Shown one piece after another: positions 17,724 to 25,361 of a stretch of DNA of 43,302 bases; positions within the stretch are counted from its first letter, which is position 1; every line of letters begins with the position of its first letter. The notes under the pieces were generated by a model, which was not told where the DNA came from, made no database searches, and worked only from the letters and a program-made list of their open reading frames with translations. The position numbers and the translations under genes were made by a program. Source of the DNA: CAYSUS01 sp964434165 (GTDB lineage: Bacteria > Planctomycetota > Planctomycetia > Pirellulales > Thermoguttaceae); contig CAYSUS010000063.1 in NCBI GenBank assembly GCA_964434165.1, forward strand, positions 1-43,302, in the 5' to 3' direction.

Positions 17724-18242
17724 GTGCCCAAGAAGCAGCCGATCCTCGAGTTCTCCGAGTTCGATCCGAATCGCGTGGTTGCGGACCTGGAGGTCATCCG
17801 CAAGTACAATCGGCAGCGGCACGAGATGGAGCAGTTGACCGCCATCTGCCACGAGGATCACGAGCGGCGGATCTGCGTGGGCTACAAGGACCTCGGCCTC
17901 GACGAGTTCTGGGTCCGCGGGCACTTCCCCGGCGTGCCGCTGATGCCCGGCGTGATCATGTGCGAAGCGGCCGCGCAGATGGCCAGTTACTACACCCATC
18001 GCTACGAGCTGATGGAGGACAACGTGATCGGGTTCGGCGGGCTGGAGGACGTCCGGTTCCGCGGCCTGGTGCGGCCGGGCGACCGGTTCCTCATCATGGC
18101 GCAACTGCTGAAGGTCCGCCGCCAGTTGCTGACTTGCGAGTTCCAGGGCTACGTCAGCGAGAACCGCGTCTGCGAAGGCATCATTATCGGAATCCCTTTG
18201 CCCTTGGACCTGTTGAACGCCGAGGCGCCGCAGGCCGAGTGA
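17724..18242 (+). CDS. FabZ-like 3-hydroxyacyl-ACP dehydratase
   Basis: A 172-residue hot-dog-fold protein. The catalytic block GHFPGVPLMPGVIMCEAAAQ carries His67 and Glu81, 14 residues apart as in FabZ/FabA. GLEDVRFRGLVRPGDR is the second conserved block. FabZ removes water from 3-hydroxyacyl-ACP in fatty acid elongation. The product is longer than a typical FabZ (about 145 residues) because of about 45 extra N-terminal residues. GTG 17724 has GGAG about 6 nt upstream. No other fatty acid gene is adjacent, so it may serve a specialised lipid rather than bulk synthesis. The rhomboid gene follows after 12 nt. Confidence 0.87.
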   Translation: MPKKQPILEFSEFDPNRVVADLEVIRKYNRQRHEMEQLTAICHEDHERRICVGYKDLGLDEFWVRGHFPGVPLMPGVIMCEAAAQMASYYTHRYELMEDNVIGFGGLEDVRFRGLVRPGDRFLIMAQLLKVRRQLLTCEFQGYVSENRVCEGIIIGIPLPLDLLNAEAPQAE

Positions 18243-18254
18243 GGCGGCGGCACC

Positions 18255-19070
18255 ATGATCCCGTTTCACGACGACAACCCCACGCGGACCTTTCCCTGGG
18301 TGACCGTGGCCCTGGTGGGGCTCAACGTGTTGGTGTTCGTCAACGTCCAACGGCTCCCGCCGCCGCGCCAGGTGGCCGTGAGCGTCCAGCGCGGGTTCGT
18401 GCCGGCCAGGGTGGAAGGCCTCAGACGCAACCGGCCGGTCACGGTCCGCATCCCGGTCCAAGCGGGCCAGGACCCGTGGAATCCCCGCCGGGTCCTGGTG
18501 CGCCACCAGACCATCCGTCTGGAGCCGGTGCCGCGCCAGGTTCTGGCCTCGCTGGTAACCTGCATGTTCCTCCACGCCGGATGGGGTCACCTGATCGGCA
18601 ACATGTGGTTCCTCTGGCTGTTCGGCAACAACGTGGAGGACCGGCTGGGGCACCTGGTGTACCTGTTCTTCTACCTGGGAGGCGGCGCGCTGGCCACGGC
18701 GGCGCACTGGGCCGGCGATCCTCTGAGCACCGTGCCGGTGATCGGCGCCAGCGGCGCGGTCTCGGCCGTGCTCGGGGCCTACGCCGTGACCTGGCCCTGG
18801 GCACGGATCCACACGCTCGTTCCCTTGATCTTCATCTTCACGATCATCGACCTGCCCGCCCTGGTCGTGCTCGGCCTCTGGTTCGCCTGGCAGTTGCTCC
18901 AGGCCGTCGGCGCCACTCAGGCGGGGCTCGACGGCGGCGTGGCCTGGTGGGCGCACGTGGGCGGGTTCGCCGCCGGGCTGTTGATCATGCCCCTCGTGCG
19001 GACTCTCACCGACCGCGAGGAGCTCCGCCGCCAGAGCCGGGCCCTGGCCCGCGGCTGGGAGGAGGACTGA
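18255..19070 (+). CDS. Rhomboid-family intramembrane serine protease
   Basis: A 271-residue membrane protein with about six or seven helices. The catalytic dyad is present: Ser166 in GASGAVSAVLGAY and His234 in AHVGGFAAG. The HAGWGHLIGNMWFL segment with the conserved HxxxN is also present. An extra extramembrane segment of about 70 residues lies between helices 1 and 2 (residues 33-100), longer than in GlpG. It cleaves transmembrane substrates within the inner membrane; the substrate is unknown. It is probably co-transcribed with the FabZ-like gene, separated by 12 nt. Confidence 0.92.
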   Translation: MIPFHDDNPTRTFPWVTVALVGLNVLVFVNVQRLPPPRQVAVSVQRGFVPARVEGLRRNRPVTVRIPVQAGQDPWNPRRVLVRHQTIRLEPVPRQVLASLVTCMFLHAGWGHLIGNMWFLWLFGNNVEDRLGHLVYLFFYLGGGALATAAHWAGDPLSTVPVIGASGAVSAVLGAYAVTWPWARIHTLVPLIFIFTIIDLPALVVLGLWFAWQLLQAVGATQAGLDGGVAWWAHVGGFAAGLLIMPLVRTLTDREELRRQSRALARGWEED

Positions 19071-19193
19071 CCCTCGCGTGGGCGCGCCGGGCGCGGGATC
19101 CGACGGGCGGCGAACGGATCGCGGGGCCGCGAGCGGAGACGGCCGGCAGGCGGACCGCGGTCCGGGAATCCCCGTGCGGCGGCCGCGCAGCGC

Positions 19194-19199
19194 TAGAAT
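19194..19199 (+). promoter_or_regulatory. TAGAAT -10 box before the BatA-type gene
   Basis: TAGAAT in the context CGCTAGAAT lies 37 nt before the start codon, the same distance as for trpD. No -35 box is clear at 16-18 bp. Confidence 0.35.
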
Positions 19200-19235
19200 G
19201 GAGAAACGGGCCATCCCTCCCTGCACCTTGCCACG

Positions 19236-21383
19236 ATGACGTTCCTCAACATCACCCTGCTGGCCGGTTCCGCCCTGATCGCGGTGCCGATCGTGCTGCA
19301 TCTGATCATGCGGCGCAAGCCGAAGCACTTCGAGTTCCCGGCGCTTCGGTTCGTGCAGAAGCGGCACGAGACCAACCAGCGACGGCTGCGCCTGCGCCAC
19401 CTGCTGCTGCTGCTTCTGCGCGCCGCGGCGATCGCCCTGCTGGCCTTCGCGCTGGCCCGCCCCAGCATGCTGCTTTCCGACGTTCTGCCCGGACAGGAGG
19501 AGCCGGTCGCCGCGGCGATGATCTTCGACTGCTCGCCGCGCATGGAGTACCGGCACGAGAACCGCACGCGCCTGGAGTCGGCCCGGGAGCTGGCCCTGTG
19601 GCTGCTTCCGCAGCTCCCCAGGAACAGCGAGATTGCCGTGCTCGACACGCGCCTGGGGCCCGCCGCGTTCGAGGTCGATCGCTCCAGCGCCCGCAACCGC
19701 ATCGACCGGCTCGAGCCGGAGGCCAACTCCCGGCCGCTGACCGACGTGATCGGCAAGGCCCTGGAGCTTCTCGCGACGAGCGAGCTGCGCCGGCGCGAGG
19801 TGTACGTGCTGACGGACCTGGGCCGGGCGAGCTGGCCGGAGGACGCGGCCGTGCGCCTTCAGGAGCAGATCAGCGGCGTGCCCGGCGTGGGCATGTACGT
19901 GATCGACGTGGGTATCGAAGCGCCCGCCAACTTCGGCCTCGGCGAGCTGCGCCTGCCCCGCCAGGTCCTCTCCAGCCGGGGCACGCTGGTGGTCCAGACC
20001 GACCTGTCCGCGACCGGCACGGGTGGAAACCGCACCGTGGAGCTCGACCTGGTGACGACCGACCGCGACACGGGCAAGCGCATCGAGCAGAAGCGGAGCG
20101 AGCAGATCGTCTCGCTCGAGGAGGGGCAGTCCAGGCAGGTCGTGTTCCGCGTCGGAGGGATGGAAACCGGAACCCACCAGGGACGCGTGCGGATCGTCGG
20201 CGAGGACGCCCTGCCGGCCGACGACCGGCGGTACTTCACCTTCGAGGTCAAGCCGGCTTGGCGCGTGCTCGTGGTGGCCCCCAGGACGCCCCACGTCTTC
20301 GTGCCGTTCTTCACCGAGGCCGTCTCGCCGCGCGAGTTCCGCCTGAGCGGCCAGGCCCGGTACGAGTGCGAGACCATCGCCCAGGACGAGCTCGCGGAGA
20401 AGCGCCTCCAGGACTACGCGGCCGTGTGCCTGCTCGACCCGGAGCCCCTGGAGGACCCGGTCTGGCAGAAGCTGGCGAACTACGTCTCGGACGGTCGCGG
20501 GCTGGCCGCATTCCTGGGGCGCAACGCCCAGGCCGTCGAGTCCTTCAACGGGCCGGTCGCCCAGCAGGTCATGCCCGGCGAGCTGGCGGTCGTCGTCAAC
20601 CGGCCGGACTTCGATACCCATCTTGCGCCGGACAACCGGCAGCACCCCGTGCTGGCCGAGCTCAACCGGCTTTCGGGCTCCGTGCCCTGGGACGCCTTTC
20701 CGGTGGTCCGCTACTGGCAGTGGGGCTCGAAGGCCAAGGGGGTCGGTACGATCGTCTCCTACAGCGACGGGGCGCCCGCCCTGCTGGAGCGTTCCGTGGG
20801 CAAGGGACGCACAATGGTGATGACCACGCCGGTCACCGACGACACGAACCGGAAGCCGTGGAACTACCTCCCGGTCGAGGACTCGTGGCCGTACCTGATC
20901 CTGGTCAACGAGATGCTGGCCTACCTGGTCGGCTCCAGCGACGAGCAGCTCAACTACTACGCCGGCCAGACCGTGATCCTCAAGCTCCAGCCGCAGCTCG
21001 CCCGGCGGTCGTTCTTCGTCACCGGGCCCGACGGGGTGACGTTCCCGGTCACGGCCGACCCGCGGGAGAGCGTGCTCGTGGTGAGCGATCCGGAGCAGCC
21101 GGGCAACTACCGCGTGCAGGCGGGCGGCGGCATCGCGGGCGCGGATCGGGGCTTCAGCGTCAATCTCCGGCCCGAGCAGACCGACATGACGCGAATCACC
21201 CGGGACGAACTGACCGAGCTCCTCGGGCCCGAGCAGTACCGGCTCGCCCGAAACAGGGAGGAGATCGACCGCGACGTGAGCCTGGGCCGGGTGGGGCAGG
21301 AGCTGTACCCCTACCTGATCGTGCTCGTCGCGCTGGTCCTCGCCGCCGAGCACGTGGTGGCCAACCGGTTCTATCGGGAGTGA
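19236..21383 (+). CDS. BatA-type membrane protein with degenerate VWA domain
   Basis: A 715-residue protein. The N-terminal 80 residues form a BatA domain: two helices around PIVLHLIMRRKPKHFEFPALRF, a form typical of proteins linked to MoxR ATPases. A von Willebrand A-like domain follows (about residues 85-215), but its metal-site motif reads DCSPR instead of DxSxS, so metal binding is probably impaired. The middle (about 330-620) resembles a glutamine-amidotransferase-like domain, and one helix sits near the C-terminus before NRFYRE. The overall design matches the VWA protein at 25362-27653. No MoxR gene is in the window. Confidence 0.82.
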   Translation: MTFLNITLLAGSALIAVPIVLHLIMRRKPKHFEFPALRFVQKRHETNQRRLRLRHLLLLLLRAAAIALLAFALARPSMLLSDVLPGQEEPVAAAMIFDCSPRMEYRHENRTRLESARELALWLLPQLPRNSEIAVLDTRLGPAAFEVDRSSARNRIDRLEPEANSRPLTDVIGKALELLATSELRRREVYVLTDLGRASWPEDAAVRLQEQISGVPGVGMYVIDVGIEAPANFGLGELRLPRQVLSSRGTLVVQTDLSATGTGGNRTVELDLVTTDRDTGKRIEQKRSEQIVSLEEGQSRQVVFRVGGMETGTHQGRVRIVGEDALPADDRRYFTFEVKPAWRVLVVAPRTPHVFVPFFTEAVSPREFRLSGQARYECETIAQDELAEKRLQDYAAVCLLDPEPLEDPVWQKLANYVSDGRGLAAFLGRNAQAVESFNGPVAQQVMPGELAVVVNRPDFDTHLAPDNRQHPVLAELNRLSGSVPWDAFPVVRYWQWGSKAKGVGTIVSYSDGAPALLERSVGKGRTMVMTTPVTDDTNRKPWNYLPVEDSWPYLILVNEMLAYLVGSSDEQLNYYAGQTVILKLQPQLARRSFFVTGPDGVTFPVTADPRESVLVVSDPEQPGNYRVQAGGGIAGADRGFSVNLRPEQTDMTRITRDELTELLGPEQYRLARNREEIDRDVSLGRVGQELYPYLIVLVALVLAAEHVVANRFYRE

Positions 21384-21421
21384 CCGGTTCTGTTCATGAC
21401 TGGACTCCGGCCCGCTCGTCG

Positions 21422-21515
21422 GGCAGGTGAACGAGTCTGCGAAGCCAGCCCGAACACATTGAGAAAGCAGACCCCTGCCGGCTTGCCGGCAGGTGAATCA
21501 GTCTGGGAAGCCAGC
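21422..21515. repeat. 28-bp direct repeats flanking a perfect hairpin
   Basis: Two direct copies of a 28-bp sequence (21422-21449 and 21488-21515, 25 identities) begin GGCAGGTGAA. Between and into the second copy lies a perfect hairpin, CCTGCCGG-CTTG-CCGGCAGG at 21474-21493. The unit sits in the gap between the convergent BatA-type and DUF5060 genes, so it may also serve as a terminator. Confidence 0.65.
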
Positions 21516-21520
21516 ACCCA

Positions 21521-23314
21521 TCACCGCTTCCGCACTAGCACGACCCAGTCCTTGCCGGCATCGGCGGGCGGCTTGCCGACGGCGCGGCGGCCCGGGCCCG
21601 TGACGGCGCGGACCGGCCCGTCGAGCAGCTCGCCCCCGCCACGCGGGTCGTACCACTTCACTTCGAAGCGGCCTTCGGGCAGTAAGATCTCGGTGCCGCC
21701 CCCGTGGGGCAGGTAGATCGCATAGACCTCGCCCTTCGCGGCCAGGCAGAAGTCGTCCTTGGCTTCCGTCAGCTCGTCGGCCGGCACCATGCGCGGGAAG
21801 GGGAGGTGCTGCTGGAAGAACTCCAGGGCGTAGCGGGTCTGGTCCCACATGGCCTGGCGCGAGCGGAAGTCCTCGCAGTTCAAATCGTTGTGGGCGTACT
21901 TGTAGCCGAAGTACCATTCGCACCCCGCCCCGCCCGCCATCAGGTTGCCCCACAGGGCGTGGTGGCGGACCTCGTCGTGGCCGGGGTCGTCGGCGTCGGG
22001 CTTGACGCCCGTATGGGCCGGCCCGATCTCGTCCAGACACACCATCCACTTGCGGCCCGCCGCGGCCGAGCGCTCCACCCACTTGCGGGTCTCGGCGTGG
22101 GTGGCCTGCATGTTGCCCATCTGGAGCGAGGGGCCGTAGAAGGTCTTGTCGCCCAGTAGGGGCTTGTACACCTGGTCGTACTTGCCGGGGAAGGTGTGGA
22201 CCACGACCGGGTGCCCGTACGCGTCCAGTGCGGCGAAGTAGCGGCAGAAGGCCTTGCGCTGGGCGTCGGTGTTCGTGTTCTCCTCGCCCAGGTTCCAGAC
22301 CACGGCCGGATGGTGGGCGAACCGGGCGATCAGCTCGCGATAGTACAGCCGGCGCAGGGGACCCAGCTCGCCCCCGTCGAGGAGCTGGTCGTTCTCCTGC
22401 TCCTGGGTAATCACGTGGAGCTGGATGCCCTCGCGGTCCATGTGCGAGAAGACGATTTCCCACTGGTCGAGCTTGCTGCAGTCGAAGCGATCGCGCACGT
22501 CGGGCTCGATCCACGGCCACACGTCGCGCCCGTCGCCGCCCACGTTCATCGTCAGGAAATACACGCTGTTCATCCCTTGCGACGCCAGGTAGTTCACCGC
22601 GCCGACGATCCCCTTGCCCTTGCCGCCGCGCCAGGTCGGGTCGCCGGAGCGCCAGTCGCGCATGTGCGGCTTGTACTGATGCAGGCCGCGCGGGAGGGCC
22701 TCGCCCTTGCGGGCCTTCTTGGGGGCCGTCGAGCGGGTGCCGTCGAAGTCGGCGTAGCCGAGGAAGTTCTCCGGGCTGTCGGCCCCGCCCTTGATGAAGA
22801 ACTCCTTCGACTCGGCGAACTGGAGGTAGTGCTCGCCCACGTAGCGCAAGGCGCCGCGGGCACGGAAGTCGCGGCCCTGCTTGTCGCTCGCGGCCACCTG
22901 GAGCGTGCCCTCGGCCCCGTCCGGGGCGACGGGCTTGCCCGCCCGGGGGTCTTCGCTGACGGCCACGTCGGCCCCCGCGCGGAACGAGGCCTTCCACTGC
23001 CACGTGCCCTCTGCGTCGGGTGTGAAGTGAACGCGCCAGCAGTTGCCGCTCTCCGCCCCGCTCTCGGCGGCATTCCCGTCGGCGGCGAAGAACCCCGGAA
23101 TCGTGCAGCGGCGATCGCCCTGGGAGAACGTCACCCGGAGCCGGTAGTCGCGGAACGGGTTGGGCTCGGCGTTCTCGCTCGTCTCCGGCCCGGCCAGCGT
23201 GAGCGTCACGCGGTGCCATTTCTTCAGTTCGCCCGACACTGGAGCATCGGGGGTCTTCTGGGCGGGGGCGGCAAGCAGCAGGACGGCGAGCAGGGCGGGG
23301 GACGCGGCGATCAT
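21521..23314 (-). CDS. DUF5060-type glycoside hydrolase
   Basis: A 597-residue exported protein. After a signal peptide (about 1-22) comes a DUF5060 beta-sandwich (about 25-125). Then comes a TIM-barrel domain with WNLGEENTNTDAQ, a likely acid/base Glu of clan GH-A, and a later VCLDEIGPAH that could supply the nucleophile. A small C-terminal beta-domain follows, of the kind called putative collagen-binding (around VKWYDPRGGGE). Such DUF5060/DUF4038 proteins are thought to act on plant or algal polysaccharides; the substrate here is not known. ATG 23314 has AGGAG about 9 nt upstream; the longer ORF upstream lacks a signal peptide. It lies downstream of the cyclase-fold gene on the same strand. 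Confidence 0.83.
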   Translation of the reverse strand: MIAASPALLAVLLLAAPAQKTPDAPVSGELKKWHRVTLTLAGPETSENAEPNPFRDYRLRVTFSQGDRRCTIPGFFAADGNAAESGAESGNCWRVHFTPDAEGTWQWKASFRAGADVAVSEDPRAGKPVAPDGAEGTLQVAASDKQGRDFRARGALRYVGEHYLQFAESKEFFIKGGADSPENFLGYADFDGTRSTAPKKARKGEALPRGLHQYKPHMRDWRSGDPTWRGGKGKGIVGAVNYLASQGMNSVYFLTMNVGGDGRDVWPWIEPDVRDRFDCSKLDQWEIVFSHMDREGIQLHVITQEQENDQLLDGGELGPLRRLYYRELIARFAHHPAVVWNLGEENTNTDAQRKAFCRYFAALDAYGHPVVVHTFPGKYDQVYKPLLGDKTFYGPSLQMGNMQATHAETRKWVERSAAAGRKWMVCLDEIGPAHTGVKPDADDPGHDEVRHHALWGNLMAGGAGCEWYFGYKYAHNDLNCEDFRSRQAMWDQTRYALEFFQQHLPFPRMVPADELTEAKDDFCLAAKGEVYAIYLPHGGGTEILLPEGRFEVKWYDPRGGGELLDGPVRAVTGPGRRAVGKPPADAGKDWVVLVRKR

Positions 23315-23430
23315 CGGGGTGGCTCCTGGAAGGACGGTCTCGCGGCACGCGCGGTGCGGATCATTCCGGGGCATTGTGGCGCGGCCGCGTGCCGGCGTCA
23401 ACGGGCTGCGCTGCGGCGCGCCGCTCCGTC

Positions 23431-23455
23431 CCGCTCCCTCGCGGTCGCGGCTCCG
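23431..23455. repeat. 25-bp repeat, copy 1
   Basis: The 25-bp sequence beginning CCGCTCCCTCGCGGTCGCGG occurs here and, identically and in the same orientation, at 25300-25324. The inverse of its first ten bases also occurs near 23499. The two copies flank the cyclase-fold gene. Confidence 0.7.
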
Positions 23456-23539
23456 CTTTGCGCGATCGAGCCGCAGGGGCAGGCCAAAACGGCGTCCGTG
23501 AGGGAGCGGCCGGCCTATCGCGACGCCTGATCGCCCCGG

Positions 23540-25072
23540 CTAGTCCGGAAACGGCGCCTCCACGCCGGCCGTGTCGTAGATCCGCATGTGACGGTAGGGC
23601 ACCTCCAGGACCATCGTGGCCATCGAGGTGCAGTAGAGCCGGCCGCCCTGGCGCGATCCGTGATCGCCGCCGGGCATGAACCAGCTTCCCGTCTCGTGCC
23701 CTTGCCCGGCCTGCGACGCGATGAGCTGGTCGCGGAGCTTGCCGTTCCACGCCTCGCCGCTCTCGCCGCCGAAATGGTGCATCACCTGCGAGGCGTAGTA
23801 GTTGTAATACATGTCGCCGGGCGAGGGGCCCTGCCTGGCGATCCACGCCACGCCCCGGGCAAGGGACGGGTTGTCCCGCGACCAGCCCAGGTGCATGCGG
23901 CATAACAGGCCGATCGCCGTGGTGGCCTTGCCCGCACCGGGGTCGGTGTAGCCGTAGTTGGTTCCGCTGTTGGCCTGCACTGTATCGAGGAAGTGGAAGG
24001 CCTTCTTGACGGTCGCCGGGGGCACGAGCAGGTAGGCGAGGTGCCCGCTCTTCAGGGCCATGATCTGCCAGCCCACCACCGACGTGTCGCCCGGCTGGCG
24101 CACTTCGTAGCGCCATCCGCCGCCCACCGGGTCCTGGGCATAGGCGATGAACCGGAGGGCCTGCTGGGCCGGCTGGCAGAGCGACCTGTCGCGGGTCATG
24201 GCAAAGGCCTCGCACAGGGCGATGGCCGCGATGCCGTGCGAGTACATGCGCCCGCCCGGCTCGTGGAGCGATCCGCCGCGCTGGTCGATCCGCATCCGCG
24301 CCACGAGGAAGTACAGCCCGGCGCGGACCGTTCTCTTGTAGTCGCCCGTCTTGTGCGTGTGCCCTGCCCCGAGAAAGGGCAGAAGGGCCAGCCCCGTGGC
24401 GGCGACGCGGGCCTCGGCCATCGCACCCGCGTTGCGGCACTGGCCGCGGCACTTGGAGCAACTGGCGTGGTCGAACCCCCATCCGCCGTCGTGCCGCTGG
24501 TGCGCGGCGAGCCACTTCAAGGCGCGGGCCACGGCGGCCTCGCTCGGGCCGGTCACGCCGGGCAGGCCGCGGCGCGCGGGACCGGTGCGCAGGCCCAGGC
24601 CGCCGCCCTCGGGTCCGGTGGCCCGTGCGAGGATGTCCTCGGCGGCCCAGCCGTGTCTGGCGAGATCGACCAGGGCGACGTCGTCGCTCGGCTCTTCGGG
24701 CGGGAGCGCGTCGTTCGGATCGACGTCGTCCGGATCGACGACCGGCAGCGGGTCCGTCACCATGGCCACGATCGGGCCGGGCGGATCAATCTCTGGCGGG
24801 CCCGGGCAAGGAAGCTCCGGCTCAATCTCCACGGGCAGGATCGCCATGCCCATCGTGTCCTGCTCGGGCGCCGGCGGAACGATCCACAAGGCCAGCACGA
24901 GGAGGATCCCCATGTGCACCACCATGCTCACCAGCCAGCTCGGCGCGCCGCCGATCAAGGCAGCGAGCACGCCGGCATGGTGGATTGGCCCGTTGTCGCG
25001 ATCGACGCGGGGAGGCAGGCCCCGTGCAGGGGCTGGCTTGGCGCGCGGTCTGGGCGCAGAGGGGGCGGCCAT
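23540..25072 (-). CDS. Membrane-anchored prenyltransferase/squalene-cyclase-fold protein
   Basis: A 510-residue protein. A single helix (about residues 47-65) in APSWLVSMVVHMGILLVLAL and a following Pro- and acid-rich linker (70-135) look like the N-terminus of a TonB-type protein. The rest (about 170-500) has alpha-hairpin repeats of the prenyltransferase/squalene oxidase kind: ALKWLAAHQRHDGGWGF, ALRFIAYAQDPVGGGWRYE and GVAWIARQGPSPGDMYYNYY. The cyclase catalytic DxDD motif was not seen, so an enzyme activity in terpene synthesis is unlikely. A cysteine cluster, Cys205-Cys208-Cys212, interrupts the first repeat. ATG 25072 has AGGAGT 8 nt upstream. Such proteins are common and uncharacterised in planctomycetes. 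Confidence 0.82.
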   Translation of the reverse strand: MAAPSAPRPRAKPAPARGLPPRVDRDNGPIHHAGVLAALIGGAPSWLVSMVVHMGILLVLALWIVPPAPEQDTMGMAILPVEIEPELPCPGPPEIDPPGPIVAMVTDPLPVVDPDDVDPNDALPPEEPSDDVALVDLARHGWAAEDILARATGPEGGGLGLRTGPARRGLPGVTGPSEAAVARALKWLAAHQRHDGGWGFDHASCSKCRGQCRNAGAMAEARVAATGLALLPFLGAGHTHKTGDYKRTVRAGLYFLVARMRIDQRGGSLHEPGGRMYSHGIAAIALCEAFAMTRDRSLCQPAQQALRFIAYAQDPVGGGWRYEVRQPGDTSVVGWQIMALKSGHLAYLLVPPATVKKAFHFLDTVQANSGTNYGYTDPGAGKATTAIGLLCRMHLGWSRDNPSLARGVAWIARQGPSPGDMYYNYYASQVMHHFGGESGEAWNGKLRDQLIASQAGQGHETGSWFMPGGDHGSRQGGRLYCTSMATMVLEVPYRHMRIYDTAGVEAPFPD

Positions 25073-25299
25073 GGCAAGGACTCCTTGCAGAGAGGAAGAG
25101 GAACGGTCGTTGCGCCGCCGCCATACCATTCGCTCCGCTGACGATCGACTATTCGCGCCCAGAGCCGGGCGGAGAAACCGCGTCGCCGGGCTGGCAGCAG
25201 TCTGGTAGGATCGATTAGCGGAACAGCGGCGATGTCGACTCTCCGAACCCCATATAGGCGGGGATGGCTGACATGCCGCTGGATGGGCCGCCAAGGGGT

Positions 25300-25324
25300 C
25301 CGCTCCCTCGCGGTCGCGGCTCCG
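25300..25324. repeat. 25-bp repeat, copy 2
   Basis: Identical to 23431-23455 over 25 bp, in the same orientation. It lies in the 289-bp divergent gap between the cyclase-fold and VWA genes and is followed by an A/T-rich ATTCGTCC-like stretch up to the VWA start codon. Confidence 0.7.
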
Positions 25325-25361
25325 TTCGTTATTCGTCCTTTCGCATTTTTCATTCCCGCGC

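Noticed and set aside
17499..21430. Two opposite 1284-residue ORFs across the FabZ, rhomboid and BatA region
   Set aside because: They are antisense or frame-shifted shadows of recognisable genes, with Arg/Pro/His-rich low-complexity translations, as expected in high-GC DNA.
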